From: Myxococcales bacterium
GTDB lineage: Bacteria; Myxococcota_A; Polyangia; Polyangiales; Polyangiaceae
Assembly (NCBI GenBank): GCA_003153495.1
Contig: PLYU01000259.1
Location: 481 to 49,135, forward strand
Direction of reading: 5' to 3'
Length of the DNA stretch: 48,655 nucleotides
In this document: positions 33,182-41,855 of the stretch, in pieces
Layout: each line of letters begins with the position of its first letter
Position numbering within the stretch: position 1 is the first letter of the stretch
Position numbers and translations under genes: made by a program
Notes under the pieces: model-generated
Told to the model about the DNA's origin: nothing
The model's database searches: none
What the model saw: the letters and a program-made list of their open reading frames with translations, nothing else

Positions 33182-33558
33182 TCGGGGGTCGGCCGAGCTG
33201 ATTGGGTTCTCGCCGTGGCGATGCCTGGATCGACGATCGAGACCGTCTTGCGGCCGAAAGTGCCTTCGGTCGGGCGCCTGGCAGGCGTCGTTCCGGCCGG
33301 CAACTTCTTCTCCCTGTACCCATCGGGCCGGCTTCGGACTGCGTGTACCTGGGCTCCCCGGTCCCCGATGAGTTCGAGATCGTCGCGATCCGAGCCGGCT
33401 ATCTGTCCGTCATTGTGGACGGAAGAAATAGCTCTGTAACGACCAACGGGTGTGCCGAGGTGGTGTCCGAAGGGGGGGGTCAGCAGAGGGCAACGATAGC
33501 GGCAACGACGTAGTGCATAGCCTGATGTAAAACCGAACAACCACAAATGAGGTATTGC
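33182..33558 (+). other. Intergenic region with a possible decayed coding remnant
   Basis: No intact gene. One plus-strand frame reads LAGVVPAGNFFSLYPSGRLR and the next frame continues YLGSPVPDEFEIVAIRAGYL; joined by a frameshift they look like a MORN-like or SGRL-type protein fragment. AT content rises towards 33500-33558, just before the protease gene, where the promoter of that operon should lie; I could not pick out convincing -35/-10 boxes. Confidence 0.3.
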
Positions 33559-34830
33559 ATGCAGCTCCATCGAACCATCGTACGAAGTGCCCGAACGCTA
33601 ACCGTGGCGACGGGCCTGCTCGCAGCAGCGTGCAGTTCTGAGGGCGGAGCGCAAACGAAGGAAGAAACGAAACAAAGCGCCGCAGCCCTCAGTACCGCCA
33701 CAGCCACGATACATATGCCGGTACCCCCCAATTGGATAGGAGCGCAACTCGGGATCCCCGCGCCAACGTTGACACCGATCGGTCACGTCAACGTCGTGCC
33801 CATGGCTCCGGACTGGCGACCGATGGACAGCGTTTACAATCCGACGAAAACCGACCCGCCTTCGTCGACCGACAGTCAATTGGTCAGGTTGGCGAGTGAC
33901 GGAACCATCTACCAGCTGAATCTAACCGGCGAACATATGCAGCACATAGGCGCCTACTTCAAGGATCACGGTCTCAATGGATCTAGTCAGCCGGGACAGT
34001 CGGCCAATGTCCCCAAGGGCTTTCCCAACGGTCAAGACGATCGCACATACTGGCCGTACAATCCGAGCGGAGATTTTCCACGTACCCCGATCGGTACTAT
34101 AGGATCCATCAATAATTGTTCGGCGACGATGTTTTCATCGCGACTCGTAATTACTGCCCAGCATTGCTGGTGGAATGGGACCAACACTTTTACTTGGCCG
34201 AGTCAATTCCGGCCTGGTGTGGATAGAAACTATACTCCGTTCGCTGGCGTCGGAGTTCAAGCCGTTTGGTGGGATAGCGCGTGGTACACGAACGGATGCG
34301 GAGCTGCGGGTGCCCCTAACAACCTTTGCAACACGTGGGATTGGGCGATCTTCGAGCTAAACAGTCCGATCCCTGGCGCTGGGTATATGGGCTTCGCTTA
34401 CGGCACGGTTCCACAGCTGCAGAGCTGGCTCCTTCTTACTGCCGGCTATCCAGCCTGCAACGACGTGGGATCGCCCAGTGGCTGCGTGTATCCCAGCAAC
34501 TACCGTTCAAACGGGCGTACGGGGATGCAAGTCGGCCCGTTCTTCAATCCATTTAACGGGTGTAATGGTGGTGTCTGCGAAAACAACTGGGACCGAAGCT
34601 TCTGGAGTGGATATAGCATCTCCCCTGGGGACAGCGGTAGTCCTTGGTTCAGCTGGAGCCCAGGGTCGAATGGCCCGTACGTTGTCGGCGTTGTCGGCGG
34701 CGAGACTTGCGACGGTCCGCCCAACGTCAATGGCGGATGCCAAGTCGGCAACACAACGCCTAACATAAGCCTAGCGCTGGATCCCGTCCTGTTTAACAGG
34801 ATGAGTACACTGAAGTCGTCGATGCCATAA
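33559..34830 (+). CDS. Secreted trypsin-like serine protease, lipoprotein
   Basis: The ATG at 33559 is chosen for GAGG 6 bases upstream; ATG 33547 is in frame. Signal MQLHRTIVRSARTLTVATGL ends LAAAC (lipobox, C25). The chymotrypsin-fold triad is visible: H202 (VITAQHCWW), D261 (TWDWAIFEL) and S359 (SPGDSGSPWF). Many Cys and Trp residues and a Gly/Asn-rich body suit an extracellular enzyme. Codon use is much richer in A and T at third positions than in the housekeeping genes here, pointing to acquisition by transfer. First gene of an operon; the next begins one base after its stop. Confidence 0.85.
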   Translation: MQLHRTIVRSARTLTVATGLLAAACSSEGGAQTKEETKQSAAALSTATATIHMPVPPNWIGAQLGIPAPTLTPIGHVNVVPMAPDWRPMDSVYNPTKTDPPSSTDSQLVRLASDGTIYQLNLTGEHMQHIGAYFKDHGLNGSSQPGQSANVPKGFPNGQDDRTYWPYNPSGDFPRTPIGTIGSINNCSATMFSSRLVITAQHCWWNGTNTFTWPSQFRPGVDRNYTPFAGVGVQAVWWDSAWYTNGCGAAGAPNNLCNTWDWAIFELNSPIPGAGYMGFAYGTVPQLQSWLLLTAGYPACNDVGSPSGCVYPSNYRSNGRTGMQVGPFFNPFNGCNGGVCENNWDRSFWSGYSISPGDSGSPWFSWSPGSNGPYVVGVVGGETCDGPPNVNGGCQVGNTTPNISLALDPVLFNRMSTLKSSMP

Positions 34831-34831
34831 C

Positions 34832-35779
34832 GTGCGCCATCCAAGCTGCGCCTTGGTCCAGACGGCACTGGTCACCTCGTTCATCGTGGCGGTGGTGTCC
34901 GGTGCCGCGGGCTCGGACTCATCGCCTGCCGACGCATTCGCCAACCGCTTGAGAGGCGAGAAAATCATGACGGCGTTGCCCGTCATCGTCGTGGGCTCTT
35001 CCGACGGTCAGTACATTTCGTGCGGAGGTGTGTTCGTGGATTCGCGCTGGGTTCTGACGGCGGCACACTGCGTGGACGTGTCGGGCCAAGGAACTGCCGG
35101 AATAGTGCGCCCGGGAACGGACGGAGCCCCCGTGCTCTCGTTTGCAGAGCTGGTCGTGGTGCACCCAAAGCTGGATGCGGCCCTGCTGAGAACTGAGCAG
35201 CAAACGGATGGCCTTGCCGGTTTGCAGTTTGCTAAGGATGCGACGAAGTATGTCGGGCGCACCGGCGCGGTCAGAGCATTCGGACCGCCGAACGCGCGTG
35301 CGCGTAGGTTCATGACCGAAAAGATTGTCGCCGTCGCGCCCCTTAGTGTGACGGCCCAGGTGGTGTCTGACGCGGGCCCGTGCGTGGGCGACTCGGGCAG
35401 CGCGCTCATCGTGCAGGACGAGAACGGCGGCCCGACGGTCGTTGGCATCCTCTCCGAGGGTTCGATGTCCTGCAAGCAGACGGATGTCTTCGCACGAACG
35501 GCCGCCCTCGTGGACTGGGTGGCTCGTACCGTTGCCGAGCCTCCGCTTGACGATGGCCGGTGGAGGGAGCAAACTTGCGGCCTTGGTCGTGTGTTGGGGT
35601 CAGTGCGCCAGTGCAGTAAGGACGAATGGGTTGCCTGTGGGGCTGGCCCTAAGAAGGTGCGCTTTTGCGAACCAGGTCAGTTGGCGACGTATACCGGTAA
35701 CGGGTGTACCGAGCAGATGGCCGCAGACGCGGACGTCGTGGCTCATTGCGCGCTGGCATTCGCGGAGGATGGCTTATGA
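34832..35779 (+). CDS. Secreted trypsin-like serine protease 2
   Basis: GTG at 34832, one base after the preceding stop. An N-terminal signal (LVTSFIVAVVSGAAGSD) lacks a clear lipobox. S1 family triad: H79 (VLTAAHCVD), D115 (HPKLDAALL) and S188 (CVGDSGSALIV); CGGVFVDSRWVLTAAHC is the classic trypsin block. A Cys-rich C-terminal extension of ~70 residues (CGLGRVLGSVRQC, CGAGPKKVRFCEPGQ, CTEQMAADADVVAHC) is not part of the protease fold. It differs strongly from the preceding protease, so the pair is not a recent duplication. Confidence 0.85.
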   Translation: MRHPSCALVQTALVTSFIVAVVSGAAGSDSSPADAFANRLRGEKIMTALPVIVVGSSDGQYISCGGVFVDSRWVLTAAHCVDVSGQGTAGIVRPGTDGAPVLSFAELVVVHPKLDAALLRTEQQTDGLAGLQFAKDATKYVGRTGAVRAFGPPNARARRFMTEKIVAVAPLSVTAQVVSDAGPCVGDSGSALIVQDENGGPTVVGILSEGSMSCKQTDVFARTAALVDWVARTVAEPPLDDGRWREQTCGLGRVLGSVRQCSKDEWVACGAGPKKVRFCEPGQLATYTGNGCTEQMAADADVVAHCALAFAEDGL

Positions 35780-36441
35780 TTCTCGACAGGTGCACGGTCG
35801 GTTCGTTTGGGTGCGCGCTTCTGCTTTGGTCCACCACGCAGTGCGGCGGGAACGCAGCTAGCCGTGGGGCCGTAGGAGCGAGCCAAGGGGGCGACGCCGC
35901 ATCGGGTGATGCTGATTCCTCGCCCTCAGTCGTCTGTCCGGCGAACGAACCGATGGAAGGGCAGCCGTGCCCTGTGGCCGTGCCGCCTGCGTGCTGGTAT
36001 GGCGACTCGCCGCGCCCGGAGTGTCGTGACGTTTGGCTGTGTCCGTCGGGCGCGTGGCACGCTAGCCACCAAGGGTGCGCTCCACTGCCGAGCGGGTTCT
36101 GTCCCGCTCCGCAGCCGAGTCCGGGCGCGTCGTGCGCGGTGTCGGACCCATCAGAGAGCGGTGCCAACTGCGCCTACAGCGACGGGACCCTTTGCACGTG
36201 CCAATGCAGCACGTATTCAGGAAGGGGTGCCGGCAGCGGCAACGGCTGTGTTCCGAACATCTTCAGTTGCCGCCCGCCCGCAACGACGCCTGGCTGTCCG
36301 CCGACGGTTCCGAACCTCGGGTTCCCATGCGGAGTGCAGGGAACGCAATGCATCTATGGCAACCCATGCGTTGGAGGTGTCGCGATGTTCTGCCGGTCTG
36401 GCCTTTGGTCGATCGATCCGTATTATGCCTGCTATGACTGA
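35776..36441 (+). CDS. Small Cys-rich exported protein (221 aa)
   Basis: The ATG at 35776 overlaps the preceding stop (ATGA) with GGAGG upstream. An N-terminal hydrophobic segment ending TTQCGGN looks like a signal, possibly lipoprotein. The mature part carries about 18 Cys in short loops (CPANEPMEGQPC, PACWYGDSPRPEC, CAPLPSGFC, LCTCQC, PNLGFPCGVQGTQC), indicating many disulfides. Comparable small Cys-rich lipoproteins are frequent in Polyangia. No known domain. Confidence 0.7.
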   Translation: MILDRCTVGSFGCALLLWSTTQCGGNAASRGAVGASQGGDAASGDADSSPSVVCPANEPMEGQPCPVAVPPACWYGDSPRPECRDVWLCPSGAWHASHQGCAPLPSGFCPAPQPSPGASCAVSDPSESGANCAYSDGTLCTCQCSTYSGRGAGSGNGCVPNIFSCRPPATTPGCPPTVPNLGFPCGVQGTQCIYGNPCVGGVAMFCRSGLWSIDPYYACYD

Positions 36442-36997
36442 AAGGATCACTCGGAAGCTGGATGTTGCTGCCGTCCGTTGTCGATTGTTATTGGCCGCGG
36501 TGATTTTGGGAACCTCCATTGCGGCGTGCGGCGGAAGGATCCTGACTTCGACGAGCAGGTCAGAAGGCGCGCCGACAGAGGCAGGCCTCCCGGAGACGGG
36601 GTTGGCGGACGCAACTATTGACGGCGCCTCTCCGTCGTCCTCCAGTGGAGGGGCGGCGCCCCCGTCAGCGACTAAGGATTCATCCGGAGCAGCGCCACCG
36701 GAGGCCTCCACGCTGCCGTTTGTCGAGGCCTGTCGGCTCTACGCGGCTACGGTCGGCAAGCCGGGCTGCAGCCCTTGCGGCCAAGGCTGCAGCTCGATCC
36801 AGAGCCAGATTGAACGCCAATGCCCGGGAGTATTCGACTGCGCGTACCTGGGATGCTACTGCAGTTCATCTTGCGACGCGGGCGCCGTCTGCTCGTGCAT
36901 TTCCGGATGCATTCCGCTTCAACAAGACGATCCGTGCAATCTGCTTTGGCGGCAGTACATGCAGTGCGTTGGAGCGGCGTGCGCCGGGCGTTGCTGA
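36434..36997 (+). CDS. Small Cys-rich lipoprotein (187 aa)
   Basis: The ATG at 36434 overlaps the previous gene by 8 bases. Signal ends GTSIAACGG (lipobox). After a Ser/Ala/Pro linker, a compact domain with 16 Cys follows (LYAATVGKPGCSPCGQGC; QCPGVFDCAYLGCYCSSSCD; VCSCISGC; CVGAACAGRC). It resembles the Cys-rich ends of secreted myxobacterial proteins. Probably surface-attached; unknown function. Overlap with its neighbours supports one transcription unit with the proteases. Confidence 0.7.
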   Translation: MTERITRKLDVAAVRCRLLLAAVILGTSIAACGGRILTSTSRSEGAPTEAGLPETGLADATIDGASPSSSSGGAAPPSATKDSSGAAPPEASTLPFVEACRLYAATVGKPGCSPCGQGCSSIQSQIERQCPGVFDCAYLGCYCSSSCDAGAVCSCISGCIPLQQDDPCNLLWRQYMQCVGAACAGRC

Positions 36998-37035
36998 CGC
37001 AATGGGGGCTCGTGCTCGTGCTTGTCGCTGAACTC

Positions 37036-37812
37036 ATGCGTCTCGGGCGATGGTCGGCTTCGGTTCACGGGCGGGCCGGCTTGCTTGCCGCCTTCGTCTG
37101 TGGCTGCGGCAGCGCGGCGCCATCGCCCGAGGCGGGCGTTCCCGATTGGAACGCGGCGCTCAAGGGGCTCGGCGCTGCCCAGGGGCGGCTCTACTCGTGG
37201 GTTTACGACGCGCCTCCGGCCGACGGGGCGTTTCTCAGGTTCTCGCTGCACGCCGCAACTGCGGACGTGGCCTGCGGGCGTTACGCCGGGACGAGCTGGT
37301 CTGCTGGCGACTATTGGTATCTCGCGATCGACCTCAATGATCGCAATCCCGGAACGCATGTGCCCACCGATCAGAATGGCCGTCAGCCCGGCACCGCGCG
37401 AGTCGAGCTCTTGCACCGGCGCGACGGAGCCTACGTTGAACACTACTTCGCTGTGGGTGGATACATGGATGTCCTTGCTACGTCGCCAGAGGGCCCTGGC
37501 GACGCTGGGAACGCGCCCGTGGCATGGCGCGGCGATCTCGAGTTCCCGATTCACGCGCTTCAGCTCGGGGCGTGCATGGGCGGCCAGGCGGTGGCGGTGG
37601 ACGCAGCGCCGACCGAGAGCTGCCAGTGCCTCGAAATGGACGGAGGTACGAGTTCCTGCGTGCCGGACGCAGCGAGTGGCGAGACCAACTGCTGCCACGA
37701 TCTCGCGAGTCCGCGCGTGCATTTCGTGGTCGATGCGACCGCGGGTTACTGTTCGCCGATGTGCCGCTACGCGAGCGGGCTGCCCGACTATTGCCAAAAT
37801 GGTGTAAGGTAG
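37036..37812 (+). CDS. Putative exported lipoprotein (258 aa)
   Basis: The ATG at 37036 gives an N-terminal basic region then AGLLAAFVCGCG, a lipobox-like end. The body is a beta-rich domain (AFLRFSLHAATADVACGRYA; WYLAIDLNDRNPGTHVPTDQ; GTARVELLHRRDGAYVEHYF; DLEFPIHALQLGAC) followed by a Cys-rich tail (ESCQCLEMDGGTSSC; TNCCHDLAS; YCSPMCRYASGLPDYC). Starts GTG 37012 or 37018 are possible. No family recognised. Next gene starts immediately at the stop. Confidence 0.65.
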   Translation: MRLGRWSASVHGRAGLLAAFVCGCGSAAPSPEAGVPDWNAALKGLGAAQGRLYSWVYDAPPADGAFLRFSLHAATADVACGRYAGTSWSAGDYWYLAIDLNDRNPGTHVPTDQNGRQPGTARVELLHRRDGAYVEHYFAVGGYMDVLATSPEGPGDAGNAPVAWRGDLEFPIHALQLGACMGGQAVAVDAAPTESCQCLEMDGGTSSCVPDAASGETNCCHDLASPRVHFVVDATAGYCSPMCRYASGLPDYCQNGVR

Positions 37813-38295
37813 ATGAACATGCGAATCTTTGTCGCGGCCGTCGTGGCTTTCACGTCCTGTGGCGGTGGTACATCGCCGCGGGCTTCGTCGGCGGATTCCG
37901 GTGCTCCGTCCAGCTCGACCTGCGGCTCCTCGGCGTGCGAAGCTCGCATGTGGCCCCGGGTGATCGTCGACATCGCGCCGGATAACGCGGCGACGAGCGA
38001 CGTCAAAGTGGCCGCACTCCTCCCGGATGGCACCCTGCAGGACGGCGCCCGTTTCGGGTGCCCCTCGGGGTTCTCCTCCCTCGTGTGCTCTTATACGTTC
38101 TTTGCCTCGCCTACCCTGACCTCGTTGACGTTGCAGGTATCGCGTGGTGGGGACGTGCGGCTCCTCGTACCCGTTACCTTGGTCGACTTCAACTACTGCG
38201 GGAAAGACGCCGTTTTCGTCGTCGTTTCCGTCGACTCGATGGGGAACCTTTCGGCGACGGTGCCGTCCTATGTTTCGCCCTGTGACAAGATCTGA
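37813..38295 (+). CDS. Small lipoprotein, last gene of the protease operon (160 aa)
   Basis: The ATG directly follows the previous stop (TAG ATG), with AAGG just before it; a second ATG at 37819 is equally placed. Signal MRIFVAAVVAFTSCGGG is a lipobox form. The mature domain is predicted beta-sandwich-like (MWPRVIVDIAPDNAATSDVK; LTSLTLQVSRGGDVRLLVPV; DAVFVVVSVDSMGNLSATV) with a few Cys pairs. No known family. A convergent minus-strand gene is absent; an ISKra4 remnant follows. Confidence 0.65.
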   Translation: MNMRIFVAAVVAFTSCGGGTSPRASSADSGAPSSSTCGSSACEARMWPRVIVDIAPDNAATSDVKVAALLPDGTLQDGARFGCPSGFSSLVCSYTFFASPTLTSLTLQVSRGGDVRLLVPVTLVDFNYCGKDAVFVVVSVDSMGNLSATVPSYVSPCDKI

Positions 38296-38365
38296 GCGGG
38301 CGTGGATTGCCCTCGGATCTCCGTCGTGCGAGGTCACGCGGGCCAGCAGGCGGCAGAGATGATGA

Positions 38366-38718
38366 CGTACCTGGCATCCCAAGCAGGCGCTGGGGCACCG
38401 GCACGAAGAGCTGGAGGAGTACGCCGAGCGCGAGGAGCGCGAGTGGATCCGGCGGAGGCTCCAGGGCCACTACGATCTTCGCGGCGCCGTCGAGCGGGTC
38501 GTGCGCGCGCGCGGCAGCGACGGAGGTGCCGAGCGGGTCGCGTGCGACTGGTCGTCGCGGCGATCAGCCACCGGACGGGCATGACCATCGGCAAGCGGCA
38601 GGTCGAGCAGATGGCGGCCCGTGCCGTGAGGCACTTCGACGGGTTCTACGCGCTGCGCGACGAGCGACGAACGGGCGCCGGTTCGCTCCATGCGGTCCTT
38701 CACGAGCAAGAGCGGTGA
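38366..38718 (+). pseudogene. Decayed ISKra4-family transposase fragment
   Basis: Reading from 38381 in one frame gives KQALGHRHEELEEYAEREER then EWIRRRLQGHYDLRGAVERV, the N-terminal segment of ISKra4 transposases. A different frame around 38550-38700 gives VAAISHRTGMTIGKRQVEQM then AARAVRHFDGFYALR, a later segment of the same family. A frame change and an internal deletion separate them, and the catalytic part is missing. Clear remnant of an insertion element. Confidence 0.7.
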
Positions 38719-38969
38719 TCAGCGTCTTTCCCGAGCTGCCCGGCTGGCGCTTCGTCACCAGCGAGGTCGAGCTCGGCCTCTACGAGGTCTTCGGCGCGGA
38801 CGGGGCGGGCCGGCGGGTTGCGTCCAGGGCCAATGCCCCGAAACTTGTCATGGCCGAGTGCCGGCGGGCGGCGGTCTGCATCTGCCTGCCGGAGCCAGCC
38901 GATGGCCGTGGCGTACTTGCGGCTCGCGCAGTATCGTCCGGTCTGGGCTCGGATCCGATCAGAGGTTGA
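38715..38969 (+). CDS. Small unknown protein, copy 2 of a duplicated gene
   Basis: GTG at 38715 begins VISVFPELPGWRFVTSEVEL and GLYEVFGADGAGRRVASR, matching 28459 onward. Homology between the copies begins just upstream of this codon, directly at the end of the ISKra4 remnant (whose final stop overlaps it). 84 residues. The DNA is nearly identical for ~125 bases and then diverges, with amino-acid similarity kept (CRRAAVCIC). A distal alternative frame (MAVAYLRLAQYRPVWARIR) is also shared. The LuxR-type gene at 38972 follows at once, so they may be co-expressed. Confidence 0.5.
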   Translation: MISVFPELPGWRFVTSEVELGLYEVFGADGAGRRVASRANAPKLVMAECRRAAVCICLPEPADGRGVLAARAVSSGLGSDPIRG

Positions 38970-38971
38970 CC

Positions 38972-39340
38972 ATGAGCACGCCGGCTGGCCGCAGGAACGG
39001 AGCCCGAGCCCGAGACAACGCGTTGGACGGTCAGGCCGAGACGGCCGCGCCGCCGGACGGTCTTGAGGTGGCCTGGCTCCGCATCGACGGCGAGCGGCTC
39101 GCGGTGCTGAGCTACCCGCTGGCGGCGCCGCCCGACCTCGCCGCGTTGACGCCGGCCGAGAGGGAGGTCGTTCAGGGCCTCCTCGCGGGGCGATCGAACG
39201 CGGAGATCGCACGGGCGCGCGGCACGTCGGTGCGCACCGTCGCGAACCAGGTGGGGTGCATCTTCCAGAAGCTGGGCCTAGGCTCGCGCAGAGAGCTCGC
39301 GTCCTTCGCGTCAGGGCGCTCGTGCGACGGGAAGGAGTAA
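38972..39340 (+). CDS. Short LuxR/GerE-type DNA-binding regulator (122 aa)
   Basis: ATG at 38972 with AGAGG 6 bases upstream. The C-terminal half is a LuxR-type helix-turn-helix: LTPAEREVVQGLLAGRSNAE, IARARGTSVRTVANQVGCIF and QKLGLGSRRELASFA. The N-terminal ~60 residues are too short for a sensor or receiver domain. It is 2 bases from the next LuxR-type gene, so they form a pair. Confidence 0.75.
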   Translation: MSTPAGRRNGARARDNALDGQAETAAPPDGLEVAWLRIDGERLAVLSYPLAAPPDLAALTPAEREVVQGLLAGRSNAEIARARGTSVRTVANQVGCIFQKLGLGSRRELASFASGRSCDGKE

Positions 39341-39342
39341 CC

Positions 39343-40341
39343 GTGACCGACCTCATTCACGTCGTCGAGCGCGCGTATCGAACCGACGCCGCGACGGAAG
39401 CCGATTGGCTGAAGGGTGCGGCGGAAGCGGTTGTCGCGCTCGTGCCCGAAGCCGTCGGAACCATCAGTTACGCATTCGACGTTGCGGACAGCGGCTGGAT
39501 CGACCTTCGATCCGTCACGGAGGTGAACGTCCCGAGCGGGTTCGGTGCCGTCCTGCTCGGCGGTCCGACGACCGCTGCAGACATGGGGTCCGAGTTGCAG
39601 GGGGCGCTCGTCAACCAGTACCTGACGTTGGGGATCGGATCGCTCAAGTCGATCTTGGCGCCATTCCTGGCACAAGCCATAGTTCGCGACTATTACCGGA
39701 ACGCAATCAGCAGACACGGGTTCACCGAGTTCCTCGCCATCTCGGCGACGGACCTCACCTCGTCCGGTTGCGTGATCGGGATGCCATGCTCACGGCAGCC
39801 TGCTCTGGGGCGCTCGCACTCGGTCCGCTGGGGACGCATCGCGACGCACCTCGCAGCCGGCTTCCGGCTGTATCGCAAGCTCCAGAAGTTGCGCGGCGGC
39901 GACCCGAGCCGCGACGCCGAGGCCGTGTTGAGGCCGGACGGCCGCGTGGAGCACGCGACGGGCGGCGCGGCCACGACCGTAGGGCGTGAGGCCCTGCGCG
40001 CTGCCGCTGTTGCGGCGGACAAGGCGCGCGGCCCTATGCGGCGCCGTGATCCGGACGGCGCCGTCGCGATCTGGCGCGGGCTGGTCGCCGGACGTTGGTC
40101 GCTCGTCGACCACTTCGATCGAGATGGGCGCCGCTACGTCCTCGCCCACGTCAACGATTCGGCGACGAAGGATCCGCGTGCCCTGACCGCGCGCGAACGG
40201 GAGGTCGTCGGTTATGCGCGCCGGGGCCACTCCAACAAGCTCATCGCCTACGAGCTCGGCCTCGCGCCCAGCACCGTGGGCGCGCTGCTCACGAGAGCCA
40301 TGACCAAGCTCGGCGTATCGACCGCCGTGGATCTCACCTGA
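39343..40341 (+). CDS. LuxR-family regulator with unknown N-terminal domain
   Basis: GTG at 39343 follows AAGGAG by 5 bases. The N-terminal ~250 residues (ADWLKGAAEAVVALVPEAVG; GSLKSILAPFLAQAIVRDYY; RIATHLAAGFRLYRKLQKL) look like a GAF-type sensory module with the helix usual before LuxR domains. The C-terminal helix-turn-helix is RALTAREREVVGYARRGHSN, KLIAYELGLAPSTVGALLTR and AMTKLGVSTAVDL. 332 residues. It converges on the two-component regulator gene, 86 bases apart; any functional tie to the adjacent signalling operon is speculation. Confidence 0.75.
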   Translation: MTDLIHVVERAYRTDAATEADWLKGAAEAVVALVPEAVGTISYAFDVADSGWIDLRSVTEVNVPSGFGAVLLGGPTTAADMGSELQGALVNQYLTLGIGSLKSILAPFLAQAIVRDYYRNAISRHGFTEFLAISATDLTSSGCVIGMPCSRQPALGRSHSVRWGRIATHLAAGFRLYRKLQKLRGGDPSRDAEAVLRPDGRVEHATGGAATTVGREALRAAAVAADKARGPMRRRDPDGAVAIWRGLVAGRWSLVDHFDRDGRRYVLAHVNDSATKDPRALTAREREVVGYARRGHSNKLIAYELGLAPSTVGALLTRAMTKLGVSTAVDLT

Positions 40342-40427
40342 GCGCGCCGCATCGTCCCCGCACCCCTCCGCGTGCGCGAAAGAGGAAACCGAGCGAGTGG
40401 TTCTGCCCTGTCCGATCTTCTACCCGG

Positions 40428-41855
40428 TCACTTCTCCTCGTCCCCGTCGTCGTCGTCTTGCCCCGAGTCGGGAATCGTCTCCCCGAGGCGCTCCCATCGC
40501 CGCTCGAGGGCCTTGCGGTCCACCCCGACCAGCCGCGCCGCCGCGCTCTTGTTTCCCCCGCACACCTCAATCGCGTGGTGCAAGACCGCGCGCTCGATGA
40601 CGTCCAGCTTCGAGCCGAGCCTGTCCGGAAGCGCGAGTAGCTGCCGAGCCATGCGCTCGATTTCGCCACGGCTGTTGCCCGAGGCGGGCGGTCGCGCCAG
40701 GTCCTCCAGCGTCTCGACGGTCACTGCATCCTCTTCGGCGAGCAAGGCAAGCCGCTCGATCACGTTCCGCAGCTCGCGGACGTTCCCCGCCCATGGCCGA
40801 CGCTCCAGCCAGGTGACAGCGCTCTCGGTGAAGCGCAGCTTGCGAGGGAGCTCGGCGGCGAACGCTGCGACGAGCTCCGGGATGTCCTCCGCGCGCTGGG
40901 CGAGCGACGGAACGCGGATGGTCACCACGTTGAGGCGGTAGAAGAGATCTTCGCGGAACCGCCCTTCGGCGATCCGTCCCTCGAGGTCGACGTGCGTCGA
41001 CGCCAGCACACGCGCCTTGAGGGGGCGCTCCTCCTCCGACCCCAGCGGGCGGAAGCGGCGGTCCTCGAGGACGCGCAGCAGCTTCGCCTGCAGCTCGATC
41101 GGCATCTCGGCGATTTCGTCGAGGAGAATCGTCCCGGCACCGGCCATCTCGAGCTGGCCTCGGGCGCGCCGGTCGGCCCCTGTGAAGGCCCCTCGCTCAT
41201 GTCCGAAGATCAGCGACTCGATTAGGGTCCCTGGCAGCGCGGAGCAATTGACGGCGATGAACGGCTCGCCATGCCGGGCGCTCAGCTCGTGGAGCGCGCG
41301 TGCCACGAGCTCCTTTCCGGTCCCCGTCTCGCCTCGGATGAGCACAGTCGCGCTGGCATCTGCCACCCGTCGCACCATGTGCCGTACGGCCTCTGTCGTG
41401 CGGGACGAGCCGACGATCGCCTTCAGTCCCCAGGTGTGCTCCACGCGCTCGCGTAGCCGCATGACCTCGCCGCGCAGGGCGAGGCGCTCGCGGAAGGTCT
41501 CTACGATCGGCAGGAGCATCTCGGGGGACAACTCCTCCTTGAGAACGTAGTCCTGCGCGCCACTGCGCATGGCCTCGCGGATCTCGCCTAGCTCGACGAG
41601 CGAGGTCACCATGACCGCGGGCACCGTGGAACCGGCCGCCCGCAGCTTCTTCAGCAGATCCAGACCCCCACGGTTGCGGGAGTCATCGGAGAGGCGGATG
41701 TCCAGGAGGAGAAGGTCGGGCGGCGTCCGGTGGATCGTGGCGAGCGCCTCTTCGACGCTGCCCGCTTCCAACACCTCGACGTCCTTCAGAGCAGCCAGGA
41801 TCTGCCGCAGAACACGCCGCGCGCTCCTCTGATCGTCGACGATCAGTACTTTCAA
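40428..41855 (-). CDS. NtrC-family sigma54-dependent response regulator
   Basis: TTG at 41855 is used because it places the receiver N-terminus (KVLIVDDQ) immediately after the start and overlaps the kinase stop by 4 bases. Receiver: acidic pair D7/D8, phosphorylation site D52 (LLLLDIRLSDD), K106. AAA+ domain: Walker A GETGTGKE (175-182), sigma54-contact loop GAFTGA (222-227), Walker B ILLDEIAE (D246/E247), RELRNVIERL. C-terminal FIS-type helix-turn-helix (GNKSAAARLVGVDRKALERR). It would activate sigma54 promoters when phosphorylated by the kinase at 41852. No target promoter was identified. Confidence 0.92.
   Translation of the reverse strand: MKVLIVDDQRSARRVLRQILAALKDVEVLEAGSVEEALATIHRTPPDLLLLDIRLSDDSRNRGGLDLLKKLRAAGSTVPAVMVTSLVELGEIREAMRSGAQDYVLKEELSPEMLLPIVETFRERLALRGEVMRLRERVEHTWGLKAIVGSSRTTEAVRHMVRRVADASATVLIRGETGTGKELVARALHELSARHGEPFIAVNCSALPGTLIESLIFGHERGAFTGADRRARGQLEMAGAGTILLDEIAEMPIELQAKLLRVLEDRRFRPLGSEEERPLKARVLASTHVDLEGRIAEGRFREDLFYRLNVVTIRVPSLAQRAEDIPELVAAFAAELPRKLRFTESAVTWLERRPWAGNVRELRNVIERLALLAEEDAVTVETLEDLARPPASGNSRGEIERMARQLLALPDRLGSKLDVIERAVLHHAIEVCGGNKSAAARLVGVDRKALERRWERLGETIPDSGQDDDDGDEEK

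Noticed and set aside
33133-33570. Minus-strand 145-aa gene at the right element boundary
   Set aside because: Overlaps the boundary repeat and the protease start, has no ribosome-binding site and no recognisable motif.
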